A DNA stretch of 64,000 nucleotides from Siphonodentalium dalli. Taxonomy: Eukaryota > Mollusca > Scaphopoda > Gadilida > Siphonodentaliidae. The stretch covers positions 34,538,918 through 34,602,917 of the forward strand of contig CP136062.1 in assembly GCA_032622095.1 (NCBI GenBank). Direction: 5' to 3'. This document shows, piece by piece, positions 24,121-35,920 of this stretch. A model generated the notes under the pieces. It ran no database searches and was not told the origin of the DNA. It saw nothing but the letters and a program-made list of their open reading frames with translations. Both the position numbers and the translations under genes were made by a program. Each line of letters starts with the position of its first letter. Position 1 is the first letter of the stretch.

Positions 24121-25039
24121 TCTTATTCATTTTAAGTTTGGATAACTATATCTGTGCATTTTGTGCTGCAAATAATTATGACATAGATAACCTATTAGTG
24201 TGTAAATAGCCTATTGGGTTTAGGGGTATATTACTCAAGAAAGATAACACATTTTTGTCAAATTTTTATTGTTTGGTCGGTGGGTATCCCTTTTCAGCTG
24301 GTGTCACTTGTAAATTTAAAGAGACAGTAGGCTATTAATATAGAGTCCAAACTATAGTAGAGTATATAATAGAGTCACCTGCCTTGGTCATCTTGTATTG
24401 AGTAAAGAGGAATAGTCTTATTTTCTAAGTTTATCTCTTCTGTTAATCCGATTGTTGTTTTTTCCGCAGATGTTTGAGGAAATGGGGCAGGGGGCTAACA
24501 GGCTGCTCATGACAGGATGAGAAGAATCCAGGGGTAGGCTATCCCCTAGAATTATTATTATTTTTGTTTTTTTATGACAGGTGTTGACAGCGTTAAATTG
24601 CTATGACTTGAAGTGATTTGTAATATACGAATGGACTTTGGAGACCCAAGGAGAGGCACTGATGGGGTGGTTATCGAGTAGCAACGTAGTTAACTACTGA
24701 GGCCAAAGGTAATAATATATATTTAACTTAGTACAGTCTCGGGATGTTTTCTGTCAGCATTTTAAGAATTTATATTTGTAAAGAAAATAAAAATTTAGTA
24801 TTTCGAGATTAGTTATCGGATAGAAACAAATAGGAAACAAAATGTCTTTGGCCTAAAATTTAAGGTATTGTCTAAATCTAATGGCAGGTTTAAAACAAGA
24901 GTTTAATCGTAAAAAATCAGAAACACTTATCAACATCTAGACATGCCATATGTGTCTCACATGTTCACTCAATTTGATGGGGGAGGATGTTTGAACATGA
25001 TCATATACTTTTGAGTATGGGTATACGTATATGTGAGGG

Positions 25040-26287
25040 TGACGTGGGACTTTAACGATTACTTGTCTTTCCTGGGTCAATTCCTCAGTGATTATAATTT
25101 AGGATTTTCCTTTCAGAATCTTTATTTGGGAAAAGATGTTGTATTTGGTGATCCAAGTAGTGAAACGAACTAGGATCTGGCAGCTTTTCGGTTTCAGTTT
25201 GTGCGTTGTTTGCGTTTGCTGTGGGTGGCTGGGACTTATTTTAATGCCACCAATAGGGTGAGCTCGGTGAATTTCGTTAGGTCCGAGATCTATGGATAGA
25301 TACTCCGAGCAAATCTGTTTCATGATACGAACACTATCGATTTTGTAGGGATCTGTTATGTGTGGTGGAATAGGTACATTGTGGAACCTAAGAGAGTTTC
25401 TTCGTCCATATTGCTCGTACTTTTCAAACTTCTTGTCGAAGGTTTCCTGAAGGTTTGTAGTTTTTATGTCAATATACTCTCTAATTGACTTTTCATCCAA
25501 GGCATCCGGAGTAATGGCTTGTTTTCCCTTATCTTATATACAGTATTGATTCCCTTAATTTGCTATTTTCATCCATTACACTCTGCAATTCTCCCTTCAA
25601 TGACTGAATTTCATATTTCAGGTCAGAGACTTCATTTTGCACGATGGATACTGTTTGCTTTGTTTCAGTTAGTTGATTTTTGACAGTTTCTTCGATAGTA
25701 GAATTTAAGTTTGCGAATAGGTTGGTCAGTGTAATCATTTGCTTACTTATTCCTTCAAATTCTTCTTTTATGCATTTGCTGATCTGGTCTTTGATGCTTT
25801 TGTTCAGACTTTCTTATTGCGGCTCTTCATTTTCTAAATGTGGTTTTCTTCTGGTAGCTCTAGATGGGGATGACTCTTCATTTTTCCTTTTGGATTTGCG
25901 GTCAAGTGTTTGGCGAGTTAACGGTCAGAATAAAGTTGATCTGGATGGGGATCCCTGTGGTGAGGAAAAAGTTGTCCCAGTTGGTGTGAATGATGGAAGT
26001 GGATTTGGAATTGTGAAATTGAAATCAGTTACTTTGTTTATTACATCTACAACTGAGTCTTCTGTAGAATGTTCATTCTTTGAATATGTTGAATTTTCAA
26101 TTTCAATTTCCTTTGACCTTTGAATGGATGTTGGTGAAACAGCAGGATGTTCTTCATATGTCATAGTATCTGAGTTTTGAAAATTTAATATGTTTCCTGT
26201 CGGGTATTTTTCAAGTGAGTATATGGTAGCATTAGAGCAGGAGGTTGTGTCGTTTTTGTCTTGAGTGATTATTTCCGAGTCCGCCAT
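25040..26287 (-). pseudogene. LINE ORF1 protein (RNA-binding, coiled-coil), broken
   Basis: Starts at an ATG in an AAAATGGCGG context (26287). It has a Ser/Thr-rich N-terminus, a basic KSKRK segment, a coiled coil (KNQLTETKQTVSIVQNEVSD region), then the typical YGRRNSLRFHNVP, IHRAHPIG and ILVRF motifs of LINE ORF1 RNA-binding domains. After a TAA at 25099-25101 the same frame continues with ITEELTQERQ, matching the usual C-terminus. Other stops lie near 25920 and 25815, with a frameshift near 25510. Confidence 0.85.
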
Positions 26288-26510
26288 TTTGGACGTATGC
26301 GTTTCTATTTTTAGACACTCGTTTTGGGCGGTTCACCCAAGTTTACATCAAAATAACACCTTTACTGATTCACAAAGGATTAAAATGTTCACTTTAGTGA
26401 TATACTAAGTTGCTAATACGCTGGTTATGTTGTCGAGTTGGTCATTTCATACGCTCATATTGTCTTCGGTTTGAGGAAAAGTCGGGAGCAAATTTCGCGT
26501 GTAGTGGTTA

Positions 26511-26523
26511 CGTCGCCATCTTG
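26511..26523 (-). promoter_or_regulatory. YY1-like site in the LINE 5' region
   Basis: The minus strand reads CAAGATGGCGAC, about 225 bp upstream of the ORF1 start. A YY1 site of this form directs initiation in mammalian L1. Whether it does so here is inference. Confidence 0.4.
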
Positions 26524-26560
26524 TTTTCCATCGTGTAGTTGACAGTTATGTCTGTCGTGT

Positions 26561-27500
26561 CTGTTTGATAAGAGTGATTAATCTAATATGCAGCAATTTA
26601 TGCTATTCATATCATTATGAACATATTGTTAAGGCTTTAAATTTGAATGTACAGAAGGTGGTGCTGCTGTGTGTCTTCGTTCGAATATTTAAGTAAAAAC
26701 ATTATAGTGTACATTCTTGCCCAGATAATCCCGGCTGATACAACTAAATCCCTTAGTTTTTCGAAGCTTTTGAGAATCCCCCCAATCATGGAATATGGTC
26801 GAAAATGTTATAATTCAAGCCTCTATAGGCTAAAATTGTGAGATAGGAACTTGCTCAACCTTTGGCTTGAGAAACGTGTACTGTTCTGTAAATTGTGGGT
26901 GAAAAATGGGGATGACACTCTTTTTAATTTCAACGCTGTACCTGCATTAATTTTTTTCCGCTGTAATGGATATTTGCGTGGAAATCCCAATTCAGTGTTA
27001 TAACATGAGCTCGCTCTCAAATTATCCGGGCAATCTCAACAAACAGGTATCGTCCAAAACAGAGCTTCAAATTCTGCATATTTTATGTTTGTTTTGGATG
27101 ACCCTGTTTCCAAGAAATTAATTCAAACTCGTGAAAAACAGCAACAGATATCAGACAGGATGTACTCATTTCGGCATCCATGAAAGAGGACATGTTTATG
27201 AATGGCCTGAAATTTCTTGATAGCAGTTAGTTTGATAATGGATTTTAACTACTCACTGGTCTCGCGTGTTTAAATGGACTGATCGATTAATGCTATCCGT
27301 GATTGGTGTGACCATGTAAAATACATGGAATACATGGAAAATACGGCGTGCGCATCTGTTGGTACGCACATGTCGACGCTATCATGTATTGGGACCAGTT
27401 TGAAGTTTGCGTACTGGTGGTTGATGATTTCTACACCAAAATAATGTCAGCGCTGAAAACTTTAAGGACACATACCATTTGGTGAGAGTCTGATTGGCAG
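26561..27500. other. intergenic, nothing recognised
   Basis: No supported gene or repeat. Confidence 0.4.
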
Positions 27501-27665
27501 GCACAAGTAACCATGGTTCATGACTGCATCAGTAACACACACGTCGGACGAATCACATGTATCAGACTGGCATGACGTCTGTAATGAAATAATAAACATA
27601 CATGTAACCATGGTTACGGGTTGCATCATGAACACACACGGATGAATCCTCACATGGATCAGGTA
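27500..27665. repeat. 97-bp two-copy duplication
   Basis: GTAACCATGGTT, GCATCA and AACACACACG are shared by blocks beginning at 27507 and 27604. The copies have diverged. Confidence 0.7.
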
Positions 27666-27933
27666 CTAGTTGCATCAGTACTAGTGTATGATGTTGTCAC
27701 CACATATACTCTGTCCACAGCGACTGTGGCGTATGCCCCTTATTGATAAATTTGAATCAAGAAACGTGGTCAAATGTTGCATATAATAGAGAAATACTGT
27801 ACATAAATATATCCACTAATTGGTATATGAAAATAATCAGTTATATGCATTATCACATGTATTTCTTTACGAAAATTAGGGGATCCCTCGCATTAATTCC
27901 GAAAAAATCTGGGATTCCCCAGCATAACACTTC

Positions 27934-28012
27934 AGTTCACAGCCAACCAAACTCAGATCCCGTGACCATATTAGTTCACAGTCAACCAAACTCAGATCCC
28001 GTGACCAGATTC
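27934..28012. repeat. 39-bp direct repeat, two copies
   Basis: AGTTCACAG(C/T)CAACCAAACT plus CAGATCCCGTGACCA occurs at 27934 and 27973. Confidence 0.95.
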
Positions 28013-28693
28013 ACTATTTGCACGTGCGATGACCAATTTATGGCATGCAATACTCTATGCATAGTATCGTCGATGCGCTTTGGAAAGGTCGTAAGTGGCC
28101 ATTTGGGGCGATAATGATTTTTTTGTCAGGATTCTATGATCTCGATTTCGTCGGAAAAAATATAACTTGGTCAGAAAGCCAATCAGAAAACGCCTTTTAT
28201 AAGGTGTTCTTACTCTTCACTTTTTCGACAATTGTGTAATTCGAAAAAAGGTCGTATAACGTTATGCGACATTTCCGAACGATAACCGTCACAAACTGTG
28301 TACTCCGTGAACGTTTTCCGACATGTGAGATATGTCTGCCTATAACATGCATGTGTAGGTTTGCAGAAGCCCCCGTAACGTTGTGTCATGTTTGGGAGGT
28401 TCGATATGCCATCAGGTCATATGGCATCAGTTCACCCCAGTTGTCTTGCTGTGTGTTTACATACGCACTCAAAATAGTTTTGATAAGTAACCATAATCGG
28501 TAAGTGTGTGCCTCAGAGGTAATCAACAGGCATGGTAAGCCACCTTGGCACGCTAGAATGACACAAACTTAGTCAGATTAGAATGCCGACCGGTCGGCTC
28601 AGTGCCTGTATGGAGCCTCACACAGACCCAAGCAGACGACAGTCATCAGTGCATCATTCTCTCTGTCTGGGGCTCCATAAAGGTATTATGGTA

Positions 28694-28790
28694 TTCAACG
28701 TAGCCATATTAGAATGACGGCCAGAGATAGATAAAACGGCTATTTAGTCGGCCAGAGATAGATAATAAAACTATTTAGTTATGCTAATTT
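28694..28790. repeat. short direct repeat, about 33 bp
   Basis: GGCCAGAGATAGATAA and CTATTTAGT appear twice in succession. The surrounding 28013-28693 holds no recognised gene. Confidence 0.8.
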
Positions 28791-29084
28791 GTTCACCTGC
28801 TACAAAATGTAATTCTGAATACCGAAAATACAATATTTATTGTCAATTGAAGGGGTAGGATGTCTGCAAGGCATATGAAAGCTAAGGGTTTTTTTTAAGG
28901 CCAGGGACCCAACTTAGAGCAGAAAACAAGGAACTTCGTGGTAGAGACCAAAACCCTGGAGTAGTTAAACAGAAAAATAATGCTTAAAGCACGATCGAAA
29001 AGGAATTAAACATTCTAAAAATATGAAATTTAGAAAGCGTATAAGACGGTGAAAAGCCAAAAGAACAAAAGAAGCATCGACTGA

Positions 29085-29725
29085 AAGTTACTGATCCTGC
29101 AAAATACTAAACGCATGTTACATAGATGTTCGATGTTAGATGCACTCACCATGTCTGCAACTGTTTTGTTGAATCGTTCTACTTGCCCATCCGATTGATG
29201 ATGGTATGGAGTGGTGTGTGTGTTTGCTATTTGCAACAGTTGGCATACCTTTTTAAACAGGTTTCCCTTAAACTGTGTCCCTATGTCAGAATGAAGTACA
29301 TTCGCGACTCCAAATATTACAAAGAGTTGCTCTACCTAGAGCTTTGCCACTGTTTTAAAAGTTGCATTTATTCTCCAAAATCGCCAAACTCTTCATCTAC
29401 TTGTTAAAATAATGGGACACAGAATACCAGAATATATTCGTTATAATTTTGAGTCATTGGGAGAGTTCCCAGAATGTCAGTTACGACTTCCATTACCAAG
29501 CCACGTCGCACAATGTGCATGGGGTCCGAGTTTTTCTCGTTGGTCCCTTTCGCGTGGTGCATTGTTCGCACCCACAGTCATACATACGGGTGACTTCTAA
29601 AGCATTTCGCCAGTAATCATTTCTTGAATGCGGCCCAATGTTTTGTCAATGCTGAGATGACCTGCAGTCATAAAGTACTGACCGTGCTGCAAGATAACTC
29701 GTTACTTTTGTGGAACAATGGCCTG
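29085..29725 (-). pseudogene. Ty3/gypsy integrase relic
   Basis: The minus strand first shows an integrase zinc-binding segment (TAGHLSIDKTLGRIQEM, then YWRNALEVTRM and CEQCTTRKGP in a shifted frame). The catalytic core remnant follows: TVAKL, FGVANVLHSDIGTQFKGN and TTPYHHQSDGQVERFNKT. Frameshifts and stops show it is dead. No LTRs or other polyprotein parts were located nearby. Confidence 0.85.
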
Positions 29726-31440
29726 CATTTAGGTTGTTAGCAGTGCACCCCCTATATATCAAATTTCGTATTTGACTGAGGTGGTCTTGTCTTACATAGA
29801 CTATACATTTCATTGTACGGGTATTGTGTTACGTGACTAGTATCCATGTGTTGTTGGTTGAATATCCGTTCCCGAAGAAGTTGATGGGTATTAATGAGTT
29901 TCTGTTAAATTGAATATTACACCATGTAGCGGTGAGTCGGTTACGGCAATGACCAGAACTTTGGTGAATGTACACTCTTAAAACTATTCAGTACTTACTG
30001 GAATTGATCAATACCCTTAGGTGTTGAAAAAAGCCGATTGACTTTGAGCCAGTAACTCTGATTTCGATCAAAATCAATTGGATTTGAGCCAATCATTATG
30101 GTTTTGATCAAATTCATCATGAATCAGCAATTGAATAAATCATTTGGGAATTCAACAGCTGTTTACATCGTCTCCCTATATGTATCCAATTCATTTTGAA
30201 GGACTGACGCATGCGGACGGGAAATGTCTCTTCCGTTGCAAAACACATACCTATTCCATATTCCTATTCATATGGTTGGGCACCCCGCTGTTTTATCGCG
30301 AACGATTCTTTACAGTGATGAATATATTAGCCACCCAGACTCGCAGCATGTGCTTAGAAGTTACATTTCGGCAAGACACCTCTTGGTCTTATTTTCAGTG
30401 TAACAATATACGTAAAGCGATATATTATATGCAGACATCAAATACATATTAGCATCTCAAGCATAATTCACACCATTGCTATATTAGGTGTGCATTATAT
30501 GTGAGTACATCACGAAGTACTTATGCGTTATACATTCAGACGACGATATAACGTCTTGAAATGTATAGCACATGTTTGAGAATATCACGATATATATTTC
30601 AGTCAACGCGTTTTATTCAATGTATACACATAACTTAATTTGGGCTTCAGTGAACATATGTGCGGCTATCGTGAGAACAGGCAAATCGAATTAGCATAAA
30701 TGGCACTGGGTGGATGCATCAGATTAAAAATAATCAACATTATTATCCATCCCTTAACTAACACTATTTCTGATTGGGCAAAAGCCGCCACGTGATGATC
30801 CGTGAAAAAGTCATATTGGACTCCCGAATGTCATATTTGACTCCCAGGTGTGCAATGTAACTTTTTTATCGGGACTATGTGACGTCACGAATTAACTATT
30901 GCGAAATAAATCGGTGAAATTGTGATGCGCGCGCAACACTGGTGGATTTAGCAGAAGTTTAACTTCCGCATTGAGTTTTCTTTCTCATTTCCGTGTTTAC
31001 TGTTCCAAATAATGCTTTCTGATGATCAACTACTGGCTTTTATAGATAATTAAGTGTCGACAAATAGCAAAAATAAACACTAAAGTTTTATTCCCAAAAT
31101 TTGGATAAACATACAGATGGATAATAAAATTGTCATTATACAATGTTGTGTACAGTATGAGCTTTTCTTGTACCCATGTTGTGGTGAAATAAATTAAAAT
31201 ACACATACCGAGAGTGCGAGCGCATTGTCTCCCTTTAATATTCAGGGCTGATTCTAACCATCGTGGTCATCACGTGATATACATGTAGATAATGCACCTA
31301 TTACGAATGTATACCATTAATAGGGAGTGACGTTGTTCCGCGGGGGCATCACGTAATACACGAACGTATTAGGTGTATTTCCAGGCACTGCAGGTCACAT
31401 TCCGCACCAGGCGCTGTACTGCAGGGCACATTCCGCAGCT
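29726..31440. other. intergenic, nothing recognised
   Basis: No supported gene. A stretch at 30010-30120 has loosely repeated GATTTTGATCAAA/GAGCCA words. Confidence 0.35.
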
Positions 31441-31448
31441 TATGCAGT

Positions 31449-31556
31449 ACTTTTCGTGATAATATCAATAATAGCCTTCAAAGTGGGGACTGCAGAACAA
31501 ATAGGTCAGGTACTTTTCGTGACGTCATAGAATCAATAATAGCCTTTCACTGTGGT
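31449..31556. repeat. 62-bp direct repeat, two copies
   Basis: GTACTTTTCGTGA and ATCAATAATAGCCTT occur twice. A CATTCCGCA repeat immediately precedes. Confidence 0.8.
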
Positions 31557-31761
31557 CCATATCATCAGTTGTTGATTATGCATTAAGCCACTCGCCATAA
31601 TGGTTTAGATGCTATTTGATGACATTATCTCACGTGCGATAAAGAATCTCCCTTTGGGAATGGTCAGTCTGTCGATATTAAGGGGTGCCCCATTCCTGAA
31701 TTTTCAAACGATCATTTGAAGGGGAACATCATTATCATCTACAACCAATGTATGATACACT

Positions 31762-32345
31762 CTAAGAGATAAGGGTTCTTTGTGGTTCTTTGAAGAACTC
31801 AAGGGTTCTCTTAAGAACCCATAGGTTCCTCGGTGTCAGAAAAGGTTCTCTGTAATCGATAGGGTTCGTCGGTGTTTGACTAGGGTTCTTTTGGATGCTG
31901 AAGGGTTCATGACCAAACAATAATGCAGTTGTTACATGTACCATGGAGCCGAATTGAGTGATGAACATGAATAAAACATCAACCAGAGAGAAAGGAGGAG
32001 TATGTGTTTGTTCGCAGGGTTGGGGAATAGTAATGTATAATAGTAATAGTACTCTACTATATATTCGATACTTTCGTGTGTGTGTGTCCTTTATAAACTC
32101 GAAAACAGCTCGACCAATTGAGCCAAAACTTGCTATCTAAGGGTAAAAACCACAGGCAGTGCACTCAGACCATTATAGTTTACGGAATGTCGCGATATAC
32201 GCAAGAAGAAAACATACTATATTATCACCGTATGCTATTCCATCTGGAGTTCTTATAAAGTTTCTCTAAAGAACCATGTTGGGATAGATTATGGTTCCCT
32301 TAAGAACCATGTTCTGATATATGATAGGTTCTCTGAAGAACCCTC
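31762..32345. repeat. GGTTCTT/AAGAACC palindromic repeat region
   Basis: About a dozen GGTTCTT and AAGAACC words cluster at 31765-31910 and again at 32240-32345, with about 330 bp between. The ends read AAGGGTTCTTTG and AGAACCCTCG, roughly inverted. It is probably a DNA-transposon derivative, but the termini are not sharp. Confidence 0.6.
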
Positions 32346-32518
32346 GTGTGATAATCGTAAAATACACATAAATATATGTTAAAGTGCAGACTAATTCACC
32401 ACCTTCGGGTATTCAAGATATAGTGGGGCGGATAGATGACACAATCGTGCATTTTATGGTAAAAGCACCAAACTTGACACGCATGTACTACATATAAAAA
32501 TAAGACATTTTTGATATC

Positions 32519-32716
32519 ATGCCAAGCTGGAGAATGCCCATGGTTGCCATGGCAACCGTTTTGACAACAACTCTTGTTTTTCTCTCAATCCCAACAAGTA
32601 TGCATCGTTATGACTCAGTTTCTGATCGAAAAACAATGTTTTATGTACCTATTTGTACTGAAAAGGGATCAGGCTATATATCCATTGACTCATGTGTCCG
32701 TTATAGTTGGGTATAA
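32519..32716 (+). CDS. small ORF with signal-like N-terminus, unknown (copy A)
   Basis: 65 codons. Residues 8-24 form a hydrophobic stretch (MVAMATVLTTTLVFLSI) like a signal peptide, and the tail carries two Cys (IDSCVRYSW at the end). A TATAAAAA-type word lies about 20 bp upstream. It resembles the ORF at 34915-35067 in upstream sequence, the hydrophobic core and the C-terminal Cys-aromatic-Trp pattern. A GTATAA donor-like site follows the Trp codon, so it could be one exon. No family is recognised. Confidence 0.3.
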   Translation: MPSWRMPMVAMATVLTTTLVFLSIPTSMHRYDSVSDRKTMFYVPICTEKGSGYISIDSCVRYSWV

Positions 32717-32719
32717 TCA

Positions 32720-33659
32720 AAATGGCGGATAAAATGGCCGCCATTTGTTTGAAAGTCCCTATTATTGGCTGCGTGTATCGACATTTTATTGAGATGTGTG
32801 TATATTTTTTATTATAAAATGTACTTTGACAAGAAAATATAAACTGATAAATCACTCTGTATATATATAACAATTCTAAGGATTGCAAAACAAAAATTAT
32901 AGGCCAGAAGATGATGGAGTAGCGTAAATATAATGCAAAAATAAACAATGGGTTGTTTGTTTTGATTACTATAATTGATGGTTACAATGACACGAGAAGC
33001 ATTTCTATGATATAAAACTATCTGAACGTTGATTATGACAATCTTCCGCGTTAACTTTATATCATATCATTTTAGCGAGTGGGTGTGGACAATATTGGTC
33101 TGGTACAAAATTGCTTGGCAACCGTTGCTATGGAGCTACCCGATTACCTTTGTGCAGCTATAATAACACTTACTCACAATTTGACAAGCTGCTAATCATT
33201 GTTGTATTATATACGCAACATACAAGTACCGCAAAGTTTACATATTTATGATATTAGCTATAATTCTTCAAAATAGAGGTAAGCAAATCTTTTTATTACG
33301 AGCGTAGGTGCGAATTATGTGCGACAATGTATGATATGAATTGCTTACATTTACAATAGCAATATCGTGAGATATATGTAATTCCCTATATAGTTGTTAC
33401 ACAACTTAAGTGTGCTAAACAAATTGATTCTAATATATTATGAGAATCAATCATGCAATAACTCGTGGCATTTCGCCGCTCCAATATAGGATAAAACAGT
33501 CGAAGACACTCATTCTGCGATAAGTGGCATTCAATAATGTGCAATGGATAGTCAAGTATGAATAATTCATGACAAATCGCCAGTCAATTCTGCTAGTTGT
33601 GTTAACGCACCCTAAAGAGTTGGAAAAACTTGCATACATGTCACTTTTGGCAACACTTA
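32720..33659. other. intergenic, nothing recognised
   Basis: No supported gene. ORFs here are short and featureless. Confidence 0.4.
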
Positions 33660-33815
33660 CAGTAATGCCTTAAGTAATCGACATCCTAACCACACCAGAA
33701 TTATGGGTAACTTTCAGGATTTAGTCGGAAATGTGGATATTTATTTCCGACTAAATCCTGAAAATTACCCATAATTCTGATGTGGTTAAGGGGTCGATTA
33801 CTTAGGGCATTACTG
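33660..33815. mobile_element. TA-flanked foldback MITE (mariner-type)
   Basis: A 156-bp near-complete palindrome beginning CAGTAATGCC and ending GGCATTACTG, with TA on both sides (33658-33659 and 33816-33817). The arms are about 73 bp around a GTGGATATTT loop, with few mismatches. Confidence 0.9.
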
Positions 33816-33939
33816 TATTTGCAATTGCAACTGCATAGAGCAGTACAGCGTAATGATGCCCTCGAAAATTTGCAATTGTTTTTGCATCCATTCTTGCAAC
33901 CACGTCGCAATAGTTCTTGGCAACCTTTGGATGCTCCAG

Positions 33940-34255
33940 GATTGATTGATTGATTGATTGATTGGGTTTATTGTCGCTTTAGCAACTAAGGCCATATCAC
34001 GACATTGCCAGTTTTAGTGGTGGAGGAAACCGCACACTTGCGACTAATCTAACAGTGATTTCAATGGCTGATAAACTCGTCAACCATGCGCCGCAAACCA
34101 CCGGCCATCGGCGAGTAACTGGTATCTCCACCAGATAACGATTTCGAGCTACAAAGTCCACGACGGAAACATGAGGATTTGAACCCTTATCGCCAGCGCT
34201 GGAGTGCGAAACGGCTTGGAGTTGTACCCCTAACCGATTGAGCCACCGAGGCCCC
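33940..34255 (-). mobile_element. full-length tRNA-derived SINE
   Basis: The minus-strand copy has an 11-bp perfect target duplication GGATGCTCCAG (33929-33939 and 34256-34266). Read on its own strand, it starts GGGGCCTCGGTGGCTCAATC, with an A-box-like TGGCTCAATCGG and a B-box GGTTCAAATCC. A unique body follows (TTTATCAGCC, CCACTAAAACTGGC), and it ends in GACAATAAACCC and AATC repeats. The intact promoter boxes and clean duplication suggest a fairly recent insertion. Confidence 0.95.
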
Positions 34256-34266
34256 GGATGCTCCAG

Positions 34267-34860
34267 AAAGATCGGTCCATGTCACACTCCAACTTTCTTC
34301 ATAGTAGCCTGTCATTTGTATAAAAAAATGGGTTTCGTAAACAAAATTGGGGATTTCGTGCAATGTAGTTAATCGTAAATCCCATATACTGGAGACATTG
34401 GAAACCATTGTTGATAAGCTTCTTATCGATTAGTAGCCTAAAAAATGGCATAACCATAGCAACAGTATGTGGTTTCTGAGAATTCTGGAAAATGATCATA
34501 TGTGAATTAGTTTAGTGACAACGGTGGACTTGTTGGTGGATATGGTTATATAATAATACTTGCATGCATACATTCTCCAAGACGAACCTCCAGCACTGAT
34601 CTCAAGAGTCAAGGTGACTATGAAAGGTCAAGTGTTTTATCACTTCATGTGCTATTATTTGTCTTTATGAGGAACCTTTCTCAATTTATTGCATCATATT
34701 GATATTCTGTTACATTCTGGAGATCATAACCTTTATTTTTAGACACATATCTTATCCATATGCTGATTATTACTTGTGTGAGAGATTTTACGAAACATGT
34801 GACCAGGCCAATTGGCGACCCTTAAACTTAGAAATTGCTCTTCCCGATAGACAATGGCCA
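34267..34860. other. intergenic, nothing recognised
   Basis: No supported gene or strong repeat. Confidence 0.4.
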
Positions 34861-34914
34861 CACCATTAGTTGGGTGGAAAGAGGACACAATCGTCAATTT
34901 TAAGGGGATAAAAT

Positions 34915-35067
34915 ATGATCCGAATAACGTACACCGTTGGCATGGCAACCATTTTGGTGAATCACCTGTTGTTTGTCATACTCTATCCATTATGTATTGC
35001 TAATGACCAGAAACCTCATAAAAATTGTTCGCTGTGCATCTATTTTGATTGGGTCATATACTTGTAA
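34915..35067 (+). CDS. small ORF with signal-like N-terminus, unknown (copy B)
   Basis: 50 codons. The N-terminus holds VGMATILVNHLLFVILYPLC, hydrophobic and signal-like, and the tail reads NCSLCIYFDWVIYL with three Cys in total after residue 27. It shares an upstream block (GACACAATCGT...ATTTTA, just before the ATG) with the ORF at 32519-32716. CTT|GTAAGA at the stop is a good donor-like site, so the real product may continue in another exon. Function unknown. Confidence 0.3.
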   Translation: MIRITYTVGMATILVNHLLFVILYPLCIANDQKPHKNCSLCIYFDWVIYL

Positions 35068-35069
35068 GA

Positions 35070-35920
35070 ACATATAAATTTTATATATGGGTAGATTCAA
35101 AATGCTATCCCCAACAGTATGGTAATAGGACGCTTGTACGCCAATAAAAATAATAATATATATTTAACAACAGTTGAGCATCGATGTTTTTATTTATTTC
35201 CAGATATTGTCGTAGAACAGGGATCAGTTTAGTTGAAGTGCTTTAAAGTTGTCGGCCTGGGATTACTCAAGTACACAATTTAAAATCCATATCTCAGGTA
35301 AAACATCCGCTTTGCGAAAACGACCGAGATGTTGCTATGAAAAATCCGTTTATCAACTATGCATCAAATCTGTCGACGTTTGTTCAAGTTATATATCGCG
35401 ATAACGACATTAAGTTTTTTAAAATAGGCAATGGGCCTTTTGTTTCTGATTGACTGCTTTGAAAAATTCGACTGACTGAACACTGGGAAAGGATAGTTGA
35501 ACACTATTTCAATAGAACACAAACATTATATGTAAGACAGACGTAGAGAGAGAGAGATAATATAGAGTGAAATACAAGGTATATAGATGGAGAATGGAGA
35601 GAGAGCGCGGGAAGGGAAAGATGCTTCTTTTATATTTATATTTTGCCTGATAGATATATAGGGTTATTGTTATTAATTTCGGCGTAATGGTTGCGTGTTC
35701 GGTCAATGGATATGGATTTTGAATGGTTTAAGTGATTAAGCCTCAAGATGAATCAGATTGTATTACTTGTTGTGCTTATCAAATAAGCCCATCTGCAGCC
35801 ATAAACTATTGTATTGGTGTTGGGGTCCTTCTTCATAAAATGTTGGTACATGTGTAAGAAACAAGTATATTATAACGGTATATTTTGAAGGGGGTTACAT
35901 GTTTGTCCGAAAATGTAGCC
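35070..35920. other. intergenic, possible LINE 3' sequence
   Basis: No gene is recognised. A GA microsatellite lies at about 35551-35560. The part just left of 35921 is probably the 3' untranslated region of the LINE fragment. Confidence 0.4.

Larger units (their letters stand above)
17620..26560 (-). mobile_element. decayed LINE (CR1/Jockey-like group), ORF1 and ORF2 regions
   Basis: On the minus strand an ORF1-like region (26287 to about 25040) is followed by an endonuclease/reverse transcriptase region (21397-18076). Both are broken by stops and frameshifts. The order and strand fit one element. However, 3.6 kb separates the two parts, so a later insertion or two adjacent copies remain possible. 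A CAAGATGGCGAC word at 26511-26523 may mark the promoter end. Both termini are approximate. Confidence 0.6.

Noticed and set aside
25680-26123. 147-codon plus ORF
   Set aside because: Antisense shadow of LINE ORF1.
34200-34255. tRNA gene
   Set aside because: The tRNA-like sequence is the head of a SINE with target duplication and AATC tail, not a free tRNA gene.
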